A DNA stretch of 64,000 nt from Limnomonas spitsbergensis (GCA_037349105.1 JAYJMM010000094.1:1798001-1862000), one strand, 5' to 3'. Shown: positions 38,201 to 51,700, counted from the first letter of the stretch. Notes: generated by a model from the sequence alone, not told the origin. Program-made: numbers and translations.

Positions 38201-38576
38201 CTCTCCGATTTGTCACGAGCGCAGACCAGCCGCTGCAGAGCTTGGTGTATAGGTACTTCCCGGACAGGCAGTCCACCACGAAAGCGGTGCCCGAGGACAC
38301 CTGCTTGGACGCCTGCTCTCGGAAGGGGGCATGAAAACCAACTTTCAAAGGTAAATAATCTTGTGCAGATGCAGAAGCCAAAGGGAGACGGTCCTCGCGC
38401 AACGCCGGGCCATGTGTGGTGGATCTCACCTGCTGCGAGGTGCTGCTAGGCCGTTTCTCGTCCTCCTCGACAGCGTCGCTGGACAGCTTCGGCAGGTCCT
38501 CTTGATTTGAATAATACAACGTGATGCCTGCTATCAGCACCGAGAGCCCGAGCAGCAGAAAGCGCAGTGGGCACAT
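38193..38576 (-). CDS. Partial gene: small protein with N-terminal membrane anchor
   Basis: Two phase-0 exons: 38430-38576 (49 codons, donor CAG|GTGAGA) and 38193-38300 (36 codons, acceptor CAAGCAG, donor GCG|GTGAGA). The N-terminus MCPLRFLLLGLSVLIAGITL is a hydrophobic segment with one Arg before it, typical of a signal anchor (type II, short cytosolic tail). An acidic stem (DAVEEDE) follows, then a more structured stretch (SSGTAFVVDCLSGKYLYTKL). The architecture would suit a Golgi enzyme, but no family is recognised. The gene continues leftward beyond the exons I can support. The exon 2 donor is tandemly duplicated (38150-38193), the same behaviour as in the other host genes. Confidence 0.5.
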
Positions 38577-39423
38577 GGTGGACACACGCTGGACGAGGAG
38601 CGGCACAGACTAGATACAGCGACAGAGCACAGACGAGGCTAGACAATTGAAGGGCCTCGTATGCTTTCAAGCAAGCTTGGCTGACTGATGAGACTGGCCA
38701 CGACCAGAATCAACTGAGGAGGGACTGGGGGACACAGGCTATGATGACTCCTCACTAATGTGGAAGAGCAGGGCGCATTTATGGCTGGCATATATTGACG
38801 TATATAGCTAAATGCGTATGCGTCATACGTCACGTCAAGGAGCGGGGTTCGGCAGGACGCACAGTTTGAGATGAACAGAACATTTAACACATACGAAATG
38901 TGCATGTATTCGGCGTTCCACGGCGATGTCGTTGCTGGTAAGCTTCAAGGGTTGCCTCTAGGGTTGCCCGAGGCAGCTTCAGTGGCGTCCCTCACTTTTC
39001 TTCACCTACGACCAAGTGCCCACTTTTACACACTCTTGGAGTGACACGGTTCCTTTGCAGTATTCCTCAGCCACGCTATGACCAGAGACCCCCTGCAAGA
39101 GACTTTATGATCATAGCTTGGTATAACCAGAGACCCCAGCAACAGACGTTGCAAAATTATCTTTCTTCCTGTCCCATCCGGGGAGGACAATTTTGCCCAT
39201 TTTGATGAACTTCCAGAACATGCTGTCATGAATCCTCTCAACTTCCCATACCACTATCTAGCATAGCAAATTATATATTTGCTTCACGTCGGTAAAATAA
39301 CGTCAACGCATCCCTTCCATCAGTAGACTAAGACTCCCAGGACCATGCTCTCCACCCTTTTAACTGAAAGTCTGAAACTTGCTTTATTTCTTTTGCGAGG
39401 ACTTTCCGGGACTTAACAAGTCA

Positions 39424-39482
39424 ACGACTTTACACATCTGGGCCCTGCTCAAAAATGAAGCTCGGCTATGTCGGCAAACAAA
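39424..39482 (-). repeat. Dispersed ~60-bp motif, copy 8
   Basis: Minus-strand copy; on the plus strand CGACTTTACACATCTGGGCC, then CTGCTCAAAAATGAAGCTCG. Confidence 0.6.
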
Positions 39483-39746
39483 AGTACAAAACGTTTGCTA
39501 TCTAGGAAACTGAAGAGAAGGCACTACCTCACTAGAGATAAGAACTGCTCAGTGAGAAGGATTTCCCTTCTTCTATATTTGGCATCGAGATCCCCTGCTG
39601 AGGCCCAGCGGAGATAAGCATTTTCGCTTTCTTCTTTCCCTATTCACAACTTCACATTGCCTGGCCCTTTCACCACATGCATGCATGTCTTTGTGGGTGG
39701 GGGGCCATGCCTTCAGGGATAAATTCGCCCTTTGTCCTCTTACGAA

Positions 39747-40273
39747 GCGATTCACACCGGCGAACTGAATGTGGCAGTTGGTCGAAGTGAACCCACGCTA
39801 TCTCGCGTTCCCAATCTGACCACGCACGGGAGACCGATTCACACCAGATAAATTCGCCAAAGTGGCGTTCGTCGTTTCTGTTACATTCAACATGGTACCT
39901 CCTCGTCAGTATCTGCTGCCATTGTTGCTTGTTGCTGTTGCGAATCTAAACCGAACCACTTTGATCGCTGTCATCGCTTGGGCCGTCATTATTTCGAAAG
40001 GTCAGTGTGAGAGACGAACGCAGTAGTTACGCACTCAACCACGAGATAAGAGGCAGCATGACAGGGACGAAAACACACAGGATCGAAGGCAGATGGTCTT
40101 CGGAAATTGCCAATGTGGCGAAAGTGGCCGACGCGAAGTGAATCTGGCTCAAAATGCCATATTCAGTTGGTGTCGCCAATCCGGCCCCAAAGTGGTTGTT
40201 TTGGCGAAGCGAACCCAAGCCACTTTCGGAGCGAAAGTGACCAATCTGACCAATCCGACCTGGTGTGAATCGC
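39747..40273. mobile_element. Candidate MITE, ~527 bp
   Basis: The outer ends GCGATTCACACC (39747) and GGTGTGAATCGC (ending 40273) are inverted repeats. A second inner copy of the left end lies near 39834. CTCTTA occurs on both outer sides, but on the left four bases separate it from the end, so the target duplication is doubtful. No protein is encoded and the superfamily is undetermined. Confidence 0.5.
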
Positions 40274-41265
40274 CTCTTAGTTTCCAGACAGCGCCTTTTC
40301 TGGCTTCCTGTCGACTCTTGTGTCTTTTTGTATGTTGGGTAGTGGGTACCGTTTTCTGGGTTTGGTGGAGACGTGCAGCCGCTTTTGGGTGGGATTCTGG
40401 TAGTGGTAGAGTGCTTGCGCTAGAGGGGTGTCGTGGCAGGGTTACAGTTATTTTTAGACATAAATCGAACTTTTAACGCATGAGTTGTTGCGGCCGTGTG
40501 AGTGCTTGTTGGTCGCATGCCTTTCCTATTTCTGCTCGCCTTTTATTTCTCTGTTGCCGATGAGGGCCTCTTGCGCACCCGGGCTGTTTTTTGTGTGCCA
40601 GCGTCTCAGGTTTTCTAGGGTTGGGCAGCAGGCCTCACACCTTGTAAACTCCAAAGAAAATATGCATTGTTGGGCCGAGGGGGGGGGCAATAAAAAGTTG
40701 TAGAGCTTGACGAGAGCTTTCCAGATCTGGTCTTAAAATTGTTTTTGGCCCAGGGGGCTGGGAGATATGGAGGGTCAAAGTGAGGGGGGGGGGAGAGGGG
40801 TAACAAAAGAAAACGCATTTTTGGAAATTTCGTTTTTTTTTAACATCCGATTGAGACGATAGCTACACCGTTGCATTCCTTCTGTCATTTGCTACAGATA
40901 TGCATCATAAAACATTCCACACAGAGAATACCAGACCCCTCTTGACATGCAATTATGGCATGGGGGGTGTCATGGCTTCGGAACCGCATGCACCGTTGTG
41001 CGTACACCCATTCTGGAATCACACGGTGTAGCTGCATTGGTAGTTTCTATGAATTAAGCAATGACAACCTGTTGTGAGCATTGTTTGCAGGTCTTAAAAT
41101 TCTAAGACAACCTAGTGGCCCTAAGGAGTCACCAATAGGGGAAAGAATGCATGAGGAGCTGAGAAGCTGGCCAGAGAGAATTCGACGAAGCGACAGCGCA
41201 CAATCACATCATTATACTCCTCTTTTACTCCTGCTACTCCCTCAGCGCTTGCTAAGCTCAGCTCT
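40274..41265. other. Unassigned spacer with G/C homopolymer runs
   Basis: No gene or repeat family recognised. Poly-G runs lie near 40680 and 40785. Confidence 0.4.
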
Positions 41266-41269
41266 TGCT

Positions 41270-41835
41270 CAGCTATGCGGTTGCACGTCGGAGCGCACAT
41301 CTTGCTGCGCCAATGTGGGGAAGCCTGTAGCTTGGAGCCAAGTGGTGCTGAGGCATGCGGCTTCTGTGGATCGTGTATGACAAAAGGACATCAGGCCTGT
41401 GCAACCCGGACTTGGGCAAATCCTCTACCAGCGGCACGCTAGCAGTCGAGTCCCGCTGCCCCCTGAAGTGTAAGATGTCAGATGTGGCGGCTGAGAGGGG
41501 TTCTGCCCACAATCCTTGCACCAACAGACCAGTGGCTTGCACCATCTGCAGGAGTGTCGCGGGTACCATGCGCCCTTATGTCTGGAGTTATCACTTCCTA
41601 GATCACATGGAGTCAACCCTCCCTGGTCTGGAGCTGACGGAGGCAGATGTGACGAGATATGCCATCAGCGCTGAGGAGTTTAAGGGGGGGGGTGGACAAG
41701 GAGCTCCCCAAGAAGCAGAACACCAGGCTTCTGAAGCAGCACATCAGCACGCTCAAGTTAGATGCTAGTTTGATACCACTCATGCGTGAGTCCTCTCGTT
41801 TCTGGAGCCTCGTGGTCTCTAGCGAGGATAAGTAG
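41270..41835 (+). pseudogene. Cysteine-rich zinc-binding-like protein fragment, frameshifted
   Basis: Three successive frames each look protein-coding. The first has CGEAC and CGFCGSC (about 41310-41375). The second has RCPLKCKMSDVAAERG, NPCTNRPVACTIC and a WSYHFLDHMESTLPG stretch with spaced histidines (about 41450-41690). The third ends LKLDASLIPLMRESSRFWSL and stops at about 41835. The first shift lies between about 41410 and 41440; the second lies in the G run at 41684-41692. The Cys/His spacing suggests two metal-binding modules, but the family is not certain. Sequence at 21525-21740 is a second, more decayed copy, so this is probably a repeated or mobile gene. The breaks mean neither copy should work as is. 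Confidence 0.5.
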
Positions 41836-42758
41836 CTGGCAGGTGGAAGCTAGAGCTATAATTTGTTCGTTTGTTTCACCGCTTGACATTTGTGAACCAT
41901 CTACATTAATCGACACCGTTAGAACTTAGAAGCGCTCTGATGAGCTGATTGAAATTGACCGCGCTCCCTTCCTTATATTCTGATTTTTGACTGAGAAATT
42001 AAGGTTTTACTAGGTTTCGGAGGCAGGGGGGGGGAAGGTAGCTAGGGGTCGCTGGACAATTTTTTTAGGATGGGGTGTATAACTTATTTTTGCCCCCCCC
42101 CTCGGGTTAGGCTGCCGGCCTCGTGCAGTCTGCCCTTTTTTGCTGCGGAATCGTCTGTTGTAGGCAGGAGACTAGAAGTGTAAGTCTGTAAGAGCGTAGG
42201 CGGGTCACTCGGGCTGGGCGGGCAGGGGTACAGGCGACGCGTGGGTGGGCAACGCGGTCGGTTGTGGTTTCTGAGCAGGTTTTGCCGGGAGGGTCAATTA
42301 CACAGAAATTACCTCAGCTGCGGTGCTCCACAAAGCAGTGGTGTGTGGGTTCACGTACCAGGTGGGTATGATATATATACCCCGTGGGTATGACGGGGTT
42401 GGTAGGTGGGTTGATGGTTTGTGGGTAGATGCGGGTCTGTTGGGGGTGGCTGCATGGCACCCACCGATGGCAACTTGCTGGCTAAGTAGGTACCGTGTTC
42501 TCAGTTTTGCAGAACATGGCTACATGCTAAATCCCACAGGGCTACACCTGTGTGATCCGCCGCGCCCCTCAATATCTTGAGCAGGGATTCGAGGGCATAC
42601 CATAAATAGTTAAATTGCAGGGCCACACTGATCTGCCTGCCTTCTTACCTTCCTCATTCACACTTACTACCATCCCCTGCCCCTGTTACCGGTATCACTG
42701 CCCCTGCTTTTAGCCACCCCGCCTTCGGAATAGCCCCCCGTCTTTGGACGCCACTAGT

Positions 42759-45700
42759 ATGACTTCATTTAAAGTGCCTATCCCTGCTGACTTTGATGGC
42801 TCCGAGCCTGCTTCGTCGGTGCCGCCCTCCCTGCGCCCATCAATGGATCAAGAGCGGGAGTCGCTCATGTCCAGCAACTGTTCCGGACAGAACGCGATTA
42901 ACATCGACCCTTCTCAAATCATTGTCAGTAAATGAAAATAGTCGTAATGCAGAGCGTAGGTTTGCCATTTTCGAGAGACTGGGATTTTCCCAATTCGGGT
43001 ACTTGCCAGTGTCATAGTTAGTCACTTTATACTTCGTGAGCAACGTGCAATCATCAGATAAATCAGCATCCGCCTATATATTTGCGGTCATTTCCCGTTG
43101 ATGGTGTTCCGTCGCCTCGCTCTTGAACGCAACCTGCTGCTGTCACGTTCGAATCCGCAGCCTGCTGACACGTTCAAATGCGCAGGTCATTAAGGTGGGC
43201 ACCTCGAGTATCGTCGACCCCCAGCAGCTGAAGCTGAACATCGGCACGCTTGCGCGAATAGCAGAGACGACTAAAGTGTTGCGCGACATGGGTGCGTGAT
43301 GCATGCCCCTCAGCACACCCTGTGGGAAAGGGTGTGTGATGCAGATCCTAAACACTCCATGAGAAAAATGTGGGATGCATGCAGGAAAGATGCACGGCGG
43401 AGGAATGCATGCCCTAGGCAATAATGTGCCAGGCCAGCAAGTGAGCCCTTGGACCCCATGCGCGCTCTCTCACTCCAGCTACTCAGCTGACCTGGCAACA
43501 TGCTCTGTAGTGTGAATTTGAGCACGCACAAGACCACCTCAGGCATGCCACTTGGCAGCCAACAACTAGGCTGATGGGGGCTTATTCCCTTTGGCTTTAC
43601 GACTGTTTAGTTTAGGGTGTCTAAGCTGCATTTCAGATATTCGTAGCCTTTGGCTGGGGAGGCCTGGTGCAGCAAGCCCTGCTGGCTGGGCAGCCAGTCG
43701 TAGGCCGGTTCCCATCAGCGCATTAAAGGCCGCCCGGCGCCCCCCCCCAAGGTAGTAGTGGGCCCCCCCTGCTTTTTCAAAGCATTAGAGGCCGCCCGGC
43801 GCCCCCCCCCAAGGTAGTAGTGGGGCCCCCTGCTTTTTCAAAGCATTAAAGGCCGCCCGGCGCCCCCCCTAAGGTAGTAGTGAGGGCCCCCTGCTTTTTC
43901 AAAGCATGTAAGGCTGCCCAGCGCCCCCCCCCAAGGTAGTAGTGGGGCCCCCCTGCTTTTTCAAAGCATTAAAGGCCGCCCAGCGCCCCCCCCCCAAGGT
44001 AGTAGTGGGGCCCCTCTGCTTTTTCAAAGCATTAGAGGCAGCCCGGCGCCCCCCCCCAAGGTAGTAGTGGGGCCTCCTGCTTTTTCAAAGCATTAAAGGC
44101 CGCCCGGCGCCCCCCCCCCAAGGTAGTAGTGGGCCCCCCCTGCTTTTTCAAAGCATTAGAGGCCGCCCGGCGCCCTCCCCCCCAGGTAGTAGTGGGGCCC
44201 CCTGCTTTTTCAAAGCATTAGAGGCCGCCCGGCGCCCCCCCCCCAAGGTAGTAGTGGGGCCTCCTGCTTTTTCAAAGCATCAGAGGCCGCTCGGCGCCTC
44301 CCCCCAAGGTAGTAGTGGGGCCCCCTGCTTTTTCAAAGCATTAGAGGCCGCCCGGCGCCCCTTCCCCCCAGGTAGTAGTGGGGCCCCCCTGCTTTTTCAA
44401 AGCATTAGAGGCCCCCCGGCGCCCCACCCCAAGGTAGTAGTGGGCCCCCCTGCTTTTTCAAAGCATTAGAGGCCGCCCGGCGCCCCCCCCCCAAGGTAGT
44501 AGTGGGCCCCCCCTGCTTTTTCAAAGCATCAGAGGCTGCCCGGCGCCCCCCCCCTAAGGTAGTAGTGGGCCCCCCTGCTTTTTCAAAGCATTAGAGGCCG
44601 CCCGGCGCCCCCCCCTAAAGTAGTAGTGGGCCCCCCTGCTTTTTCAAAGCATTAGAGGCCGCCCGGCGCCCCCCCCCAAGGCAGTAGTGGGCCCCCCTGC
44701 TTTTTCAAAGCATTAGAGGCCGCCCGGCGCCCCCCCCCCCAAGGTAGTAGTGGGCCCCCCCTGCTTTTTCAAAGCATTAGAGGCCGCCCGGCGCCCCCCC
44801 CCAAGGTAGTAGTGGGGGCTCCCTGCTTTTTCAAAGCATCAGAGGCCGCCCGGCGCCCCCCTCCAAGGTAGTAGTGGGGCCCCCTGCTTTTTCAAAGCAT
44901 TAGAGGCCGCCAGGCGCCCCCCCCCCCAGGTAGTAGTGGGGCCCCCCTGCTTGTTCAAAGCATGAGAGGCCGCCCGGCGCCCCCCCCCCAAGGTAGTAGT
45001 GGGCCCCCCTGCTTTTTCAAAGCATTAGAGGCCGCCTGGCGCCCCCCCCCAAGGTAGTAGTGGGCCCCCCCTGCTTTTTCAAAGCATTAGAGGCCGCCTT
45101 GCGCCCCCCCCCCCAGGTAGTAGTGGGCCCCCCTGCTTTTTCAAAGCATTAAAGGCCGCCCGGCGCCCCCCCCCCCAAGGTAGTAGTGGGCCCCCCTGCT
45201 TTTTCAAAGCATTAGAGGCCGCCTGGCGCCCCCCCCCAAGGTAGTAGTGGTCCCCCCTGCTTTTTCAAAGCATTAGAGGCCGCCCGGCGCCCCCCCCCCA
45301 AGGTAGTAGTGGTGGCCCTTTGCAAGCAGGGGGGCCCACTACTAAACATGCAATCCAATTCACACTGGGCCTAAAAGGCACCTCTAACACGCTGACGAGA
45401 CCATGCAGCACACGCCACCTCAGCACCCTGAAGCCTAAACCCTGCAAAGCGCCTGTGTAACCTCACAGGCTGAACCCTGCAACCCCCCCAGTATGACCCT
45501 GCTGCCTTAACCCTGAAAACCCTGTGTGTGATAATGCCGTCTTATCCTGTAGACCCCCAGTATGACCCTGCTGTCTTATCCTGCCATGCATCAGTATAGG
45601 GTGTAGCCCTGCAGGCTGAACCCCGATGCCCTGAACCCTAAAGCCCATTACTAAAGCCCTCTGAGGGCTGAACCCTTGACCCTGAGACCCCACACTCCCA

Positions 45701-48700
45701 CAGCCTACCAATTCAACCCCAAAGACTGAATTTTTAACCCCCACCGTCGTACACCCTAGATGCCACCAGTTCAAACCTGAAGGCTAAACCATGCAGCCCG
45801 CCAGTACAGACCTAATGGCTGCAGTACAGGTCTCCCAAGGCTCCAACCTCTTAAACCTACATCTCATCATCACAGGCCAGACAGCTGAACCCTAAACACC
45901 AGCTTTAAACACTCATGAAGTACAACACTGCTTCCTGAAGTACAACAGTTCCACCGTCAGCACAAAACTGCTCCTTAAGTACAGCACCGCCCCCTGAAGT
46001 ACACCCCTGAACCCCGGCAGGCCACCGCGTGATCATCGTGACCAGCGGTGCCGTGGGTGTGGGCTGCCACCGTCTGGGCCTGTCCACCAAGCCTACCAAC
46101 CTTGCGAAGAAGCAGGCGCTTGCCGCAGTGGGGCAGGTACACCTCATGAAATACTACGAGGACTTCCTCAACGCAGTCGGCCTGGTGAGGGAGGTTTCGT
46201 TTTCAGGGAAATCTTTGCGGAACATTTATTGTGTGATATCTAGCAGGGGCGGGGGTGGGGTAGGTGCCAGTGGTTCTTTTAGCGCGCTTCTGCTACAATT
46301 CAGCTACATCACGGCCTACGGCCGTGAGGGCCTGGGGCAGCAAGTCCTGCTGCTCAGGCCACTGGCCAGGTCAAGATTTTGTCCCAATTGACCCAGTGGT
46401 GGCCACCCGGCAACCCCCTATGGGTTGTCTGGTGCCCACTTAAAGTAACACTGGTAGCCTGGTAGGTACAGGGACTTCCTCGTCACACTCAGCCTGGTGT
46501 GCAATATTATTTTCCCATGGCGAAATGCTCGATTTGGTATATTGGCATGACAGCAGGGCTGGTCATGTGGGGGTAGGGCGTTGGTGAGACCGTGAACCCT
46601 TAACCCTCGGCTCGTAAGGTGCAGCAGCCACAGCGGCGAAAGACTGCCTCGATGCGGTGTCCCTGACATGAAGCATGGTGCACACAGAACCATATGGACC
46701 CCTTGAACCATGAACCCTTGAGATCCCTAAACCCTGAAACCTAGGGTCCCTGATACCCTAAGATTTTGCGATCTCATGACCTAGTCACCTCTGAGATACT
46801 GTGGACCTGTGACCCTGCTTAACTGTAGCTGCCGTTGGTTTGTGCAGACGGCCCTTGACCCTAAACCTGTTGGGTTATGCAGAGGTGTGCGCAAGTGTTG
46901 GTGACCCTAGACAACATGGCTGATTTTGGGCAGTACAACAATGTGAAGAACACATTCACCCAGCTTATGGAGTATGGCGTGGTGCCAGTGGTGAATGAGA
47001 ATGTGAGAGGTTGTCGGGGTTCAGATTGTCGGGGTTCAGATTTCATACCATGCAATGGTCATGCTTCTTCCTGCGACATTCATGCACCGCCATGCAATGC
47101 TTATGCTCATCTATGCGGCGTCCATGCATCCGCATTCAATTATCATTCATTCCCCTGCGAAGTTCATGCATCCCCATGCCCCGATGCCATGCCCAGGCCA
47201 TCCATGCTGCACAAATGCACCCCCATGCCATGCCCATGCACACCAAAGCGGCGCCCATGCACCCCCATGAGATGCCCATGCGCAGGACACTGTGGCAGTG
47301 CAGCGCCTCAAGTTCGGCGACAATGATACCCTCTCTGCGCACGTTACTGCGCTGGTGCGAGCGAACTGGCTGTTCCTCATGACCGACGTGGACTTCCTCT
47401 TCACCGCCAACCCCAAGGATAACCCAGACGCACGGCCTATCTACGATGTGAGTTTGTGGGAGACTTAGTTTGGGGAACTGTCTGATCCCCAATAGCCTAA
47501 ACCCTAAACCCGAGATGCACAGCATATCTACAGTGCGTGTTTTCAAGAGGCCTAGTGTGGGGACCTGCATGAACCCTGAACCCTAAACCCTAAACCCTGA
47601 ACCATGAACCCTGAACCCTGAAGACAACACAGACGTATGGCCTGTTTACCATGTGCCCGTTCATCCGACCCTTTTATGCGCAGGTTCAAGACATGATGAA
47701 GCTGAAAGCGGACACAAGCACATCAGGCACCCAGTGGGGAACGGGAGGCATGGCGACCAAGCTGGCTGCAGGACGCATTGCCACTGCAGCAGGAGCAACA
47801 ATGGTGGGCTTAAGAAAATGAAGAAGGAAGGAAGAAAAGAAGAAAGGGGGGATGAAAAGGATAATCAGAGGAAGGGAGGGAGGGAGAAAGGAAGGAAAGG
47901 AAAGGAGGGAATTTATTGAAGTTCAAATGTGCACTCCAGATTATTGTTGGGGAACCGCATGGCCACCACTGGGCGGAATGGACCAAACCTTGACCGACCT
48001 TTGGCCGGTGGCCCAAGCAGCAGGGCTTGCTGCACAGAGCCCCTCAGCTGTAGGCTCCAATCTGGCTGAGTTTTAGCTGAAGCGCCGTTAAAGAAGCAGT
48101 GCTGCCTGTCTGCGCCCTGTAGCTCATGTGTGATGGTTGAACTCAATTTGCATGTCTGCCGCCTTCATGCCGTCTGTTCTCGAGTCCCTCGGTGGGATCC
48201 GAGATGGCTTGTCTGCTGTTTGCAGGATGTGAATGATGTCTGCTCCCTTGATGTCATCTGTATGACAAGTGAGGGGAACCCCACAATTGCGTGTCCGTTC
48301 TCTGCAGGTTATGTGTATGATCACTTCACACAATGCGCGTGTCTACCTCCTTCATGTCATCTGTATGTCGATTGAGTACTTTGAGGAGAACCCCACCATC
48401 GCGTGTCTGCTCCCTGCAGATTCCCTGCAGGTGATATGTGTGACAAGTGACAACCAAGGGGTTACCCACAGTCATACGTCTGCTCTCTGTTGGTGATATG
48501 TCTTACAATTGATGGAAACCCCACAATCGTATGCCTGCTCTCTGCAGGTGATCTGCAACTCCAATGAGCCTGAGATCATCAGTCGGGTCATCAATGGGGA
48601 GGAGCAGCTGGGTACCAAGTGGGTGGAAGACTGGAAGGGCAGGCAGGGGGGACAGGTGTTAGCAGCTGGGAGGCGCAGAGAGGTGGACAGGGTTTAGGAG

Positions 48701-51700
48701 CTGGGAGGGGGGACAGGGTTTAGGAGCCGGGGAGGGGGGACATGGTTTAGGAGCTGAGAGACGCAGGGAGGGGGGATAGGGTTTAGGAGCTGGGAGGTTC
48801 TGGGAGGGGGTAGGGTTTAAGAGCTGGGAGGCGCAGGGAGGGGGGACAGGGTTAAGGAGCTGGGAAGGGGGACAGGGTTAAGGAGCTGGGAGGCGCAGGT
48901 AGGGGGACAGGGTTTTGGAGCTGGAAGGAGCAGGGAGGGGGGGCAGGGTTTAAGAGCAGGGAGGAGCAGGGAGGGTGGGCAGGGTTAAGGATCTGGGAGG
49001 GGGGACAGGGTTTAGGCGCTGGGGGGGAGCAGGGAGGGGGGGCAGGGTTTAGGCGCTGGGAGGAGCAGGGAGGGGGGCAGGGTTTAGGCGCTGGGGGGAG
49101 CAGGGAGGGTGGGTTGGGTTTAGGAGCAGGGAGGGTGGGCAGGGTTTAGGAGCTGGGAGGGGAGACAGGGTTTAGGAGCAGGGAGGAGCAGGGAGGGGGG
49201 ACAGGGTTTAGGCGCTGGGAGGCGTAGGGAGGGGGGACAGGGTTTAGGTGCAGGGAGGTCATCTGTCGGGTCCTTAATGGGGAGGAGCAGCTGGGCACCA
49301 AGCAGTGATGCACATACGCTCGTATGCACGATTTTCATGGATACGGTCGCACGTATGGACAAAAGCGTATAACTGCGTAGATACGCTCTTATCTAAAAAG
49401 GTGGTTTGGCGTTGGCGATTTCCCGTATTTCCTCTCTTTTCCTACGCTTGAGGTAGGCTTACATCTTTCATATTGTTATGATATTTAATACTACCACTTC
49501 AATGCAAGCATTTGCATGCGATTCACGTCTTTTCGCTGGACTTCGGGGGCTCTGCCCCCGCGCCCCCATCGCCAAGTTGAGCGTATGGACAAGGTATGGA
49601 TGTTGAAAGACGTATGCATACGCAAATTATCCATACGTGTATGGATACGTCATATGCGTACGTGCATCACTGGCACCAAGTGGGTGGAGGTGTGGGGACT
49701 GGGGAGGATGAATGGAGTCGGGAAGGGAATGGGGGAGGGGATGTCATCATCTGGGTCATGCATTGGAAGCTGCAGCTGGGTACCAAGTGGGTGGAAGGCG
49801 AGGGGGGGGGGGCATGGAGATTGGAGAAGCTGGGAGGGAGGGAAAGTTAGGGTCTGGGTAAAGGAGAGGGTTTAAGTCTGGGAGGGAATAAAGGGTGTAG
49901 CACTGTATTTTAGGGTTTAGGAAAGCAAGGAGGAGCTCAGAGGGGGAATTAGGGCGGCATTGATGGGTGTGTTTGTGTGTGTGTGGGAGGTAATGAACTT
50001 GGGTGGCTGGTGAGGGGAGGTGGGGGTTGGAAAATAATCGAAGCTGGCTGGAGGAGGGGAGTGGGGGGGGCAACCAGCATTTAGTAACCACCCGGACACT
50101 GTCTTTTTCGCTGGATTTGTTCGATTCAGAAGGTCAGCAGCTGCCTGTCCCTATCAGAATGATTGTTCGGTTATTTGTGCAGGGTCGAGCGATTGACCTA
50201 AGCCCTAAAGCCTTAACAGCAACTCTCCCTATGTAGTCCTAAACCCTGAATCGCAACCCCTAAACCCTAAACCCTGAATCGCAACCCCTAAACCCTAAGT
50301 CCTAAACGCTGAACCATGAACCATGAACCATGAACAAACAGTGATCCTCCATGTGCAGGTTCTATCCCATCTCGAAAGTGCCTCAGGGACGTAAGCGGTG
50401 GATCCTGTCAGTGCCTGTGCATGGGGAGGTGTGGCTGAACGACGAGGCGGTCAAGGCCATCAGGGACAAGCGGAAGTCTCTGTACACCAAGGGCATTCTG
50501 AAGGTGAAAAACGCACACAAGGAGGGGGGCTTACCTGGAACCCTTAAAAATTAGGTTTGTCCGCTGCAGGGGACGGTTGTTGAAAAATAGGGAATGGAAG
50601 AAGACATGATGAAGATGTCCTGGGACTATACACGGTATGCATGACTTCCGTTATGTGAGGATAGGCGACGCAAACCCACTGGTGTTGTTCATCGGTACCC
50701 CACTATGCATAGCCTCCGGCAGAAGTAGGGAAACAAGTTTGTCATGGGCTCCTGGTCATGGCCTTTCATCTCGGCCGGCGCAGCCCTCCTAAACCTTCAC
50801 CCTCTGACGCGCTAGCAATCTAACGTTGTTGCCTTGTCCATCTCACTTGCATTACTTACCCGGTGGTAGGCAAACTAAACCCTAAGGTGGTAGGCAAACT
50901 AAACCTTCAGGTGGTAGGCAAACTAAACCCTGAGGTGGTAGGCAAACTAAACCCTAAGGTGGTTGGCAAACTAAACCCTGAGGTGGTAGGCAAACTAAAC
51001 CCTAAGGTGGTAGGCAAACTAAACCCTAGCTATTCATCCTGGGTCGTTGCCTCCAGGTTGGTGGAATACGAACCCTAGACCAAACCCTGAACCCTTCGTC
51101 TTTATCCGCAGGTGTTAGGCGATTTCGAAGTTCAACACGCAGTCCTGCTGTGTGACAAGACTGGCGCCGAGTTCGCCCGGGCGCTGCTCAACATATCTGC
51201 CAATGAGGTGCGCCTAATTTCAGGTTTTGGTGGTGATCTTCCCTTAACCCTAACCTGGGTTCTGCTCGGCATGTCTTCGAGGAGGTATGCTCAAATTATG
51301 AGCTCTTGTTATTTTCATCTTGCACGTGGTGTGCTGCACTAGTGCGTCCCCTATTGCGCCCCCTGTTGCGGCTTCTCATCGGCAGCCGGAACACCCTTGT
51401 CTCGCCATCTTCAAGCATACAGCCCTTCTCCCAACCCTAGCAACCCGGCAAGCCTATCTCCCAGCCCCATGAAACATTAATTCCCTCAAGATAAGGTATA
51501 ATGCTTTATATCTCGCCTGTCCCCTCTGCTCCTCCTCGTCCTCCTCCTCTGAGCATGGAGTTTCGACTTTCAATCCTGAACGCTCCTCCCCCTCGTCGTA
51601 TCATAAGGATGAAGTTCCCCCCCTAAACCCTCAGCGTCATCTTCATATCATAGGGTCTAGGCTGGAAACCTCACTTCCTGTAGGGTCTGGGACCCTGGGG

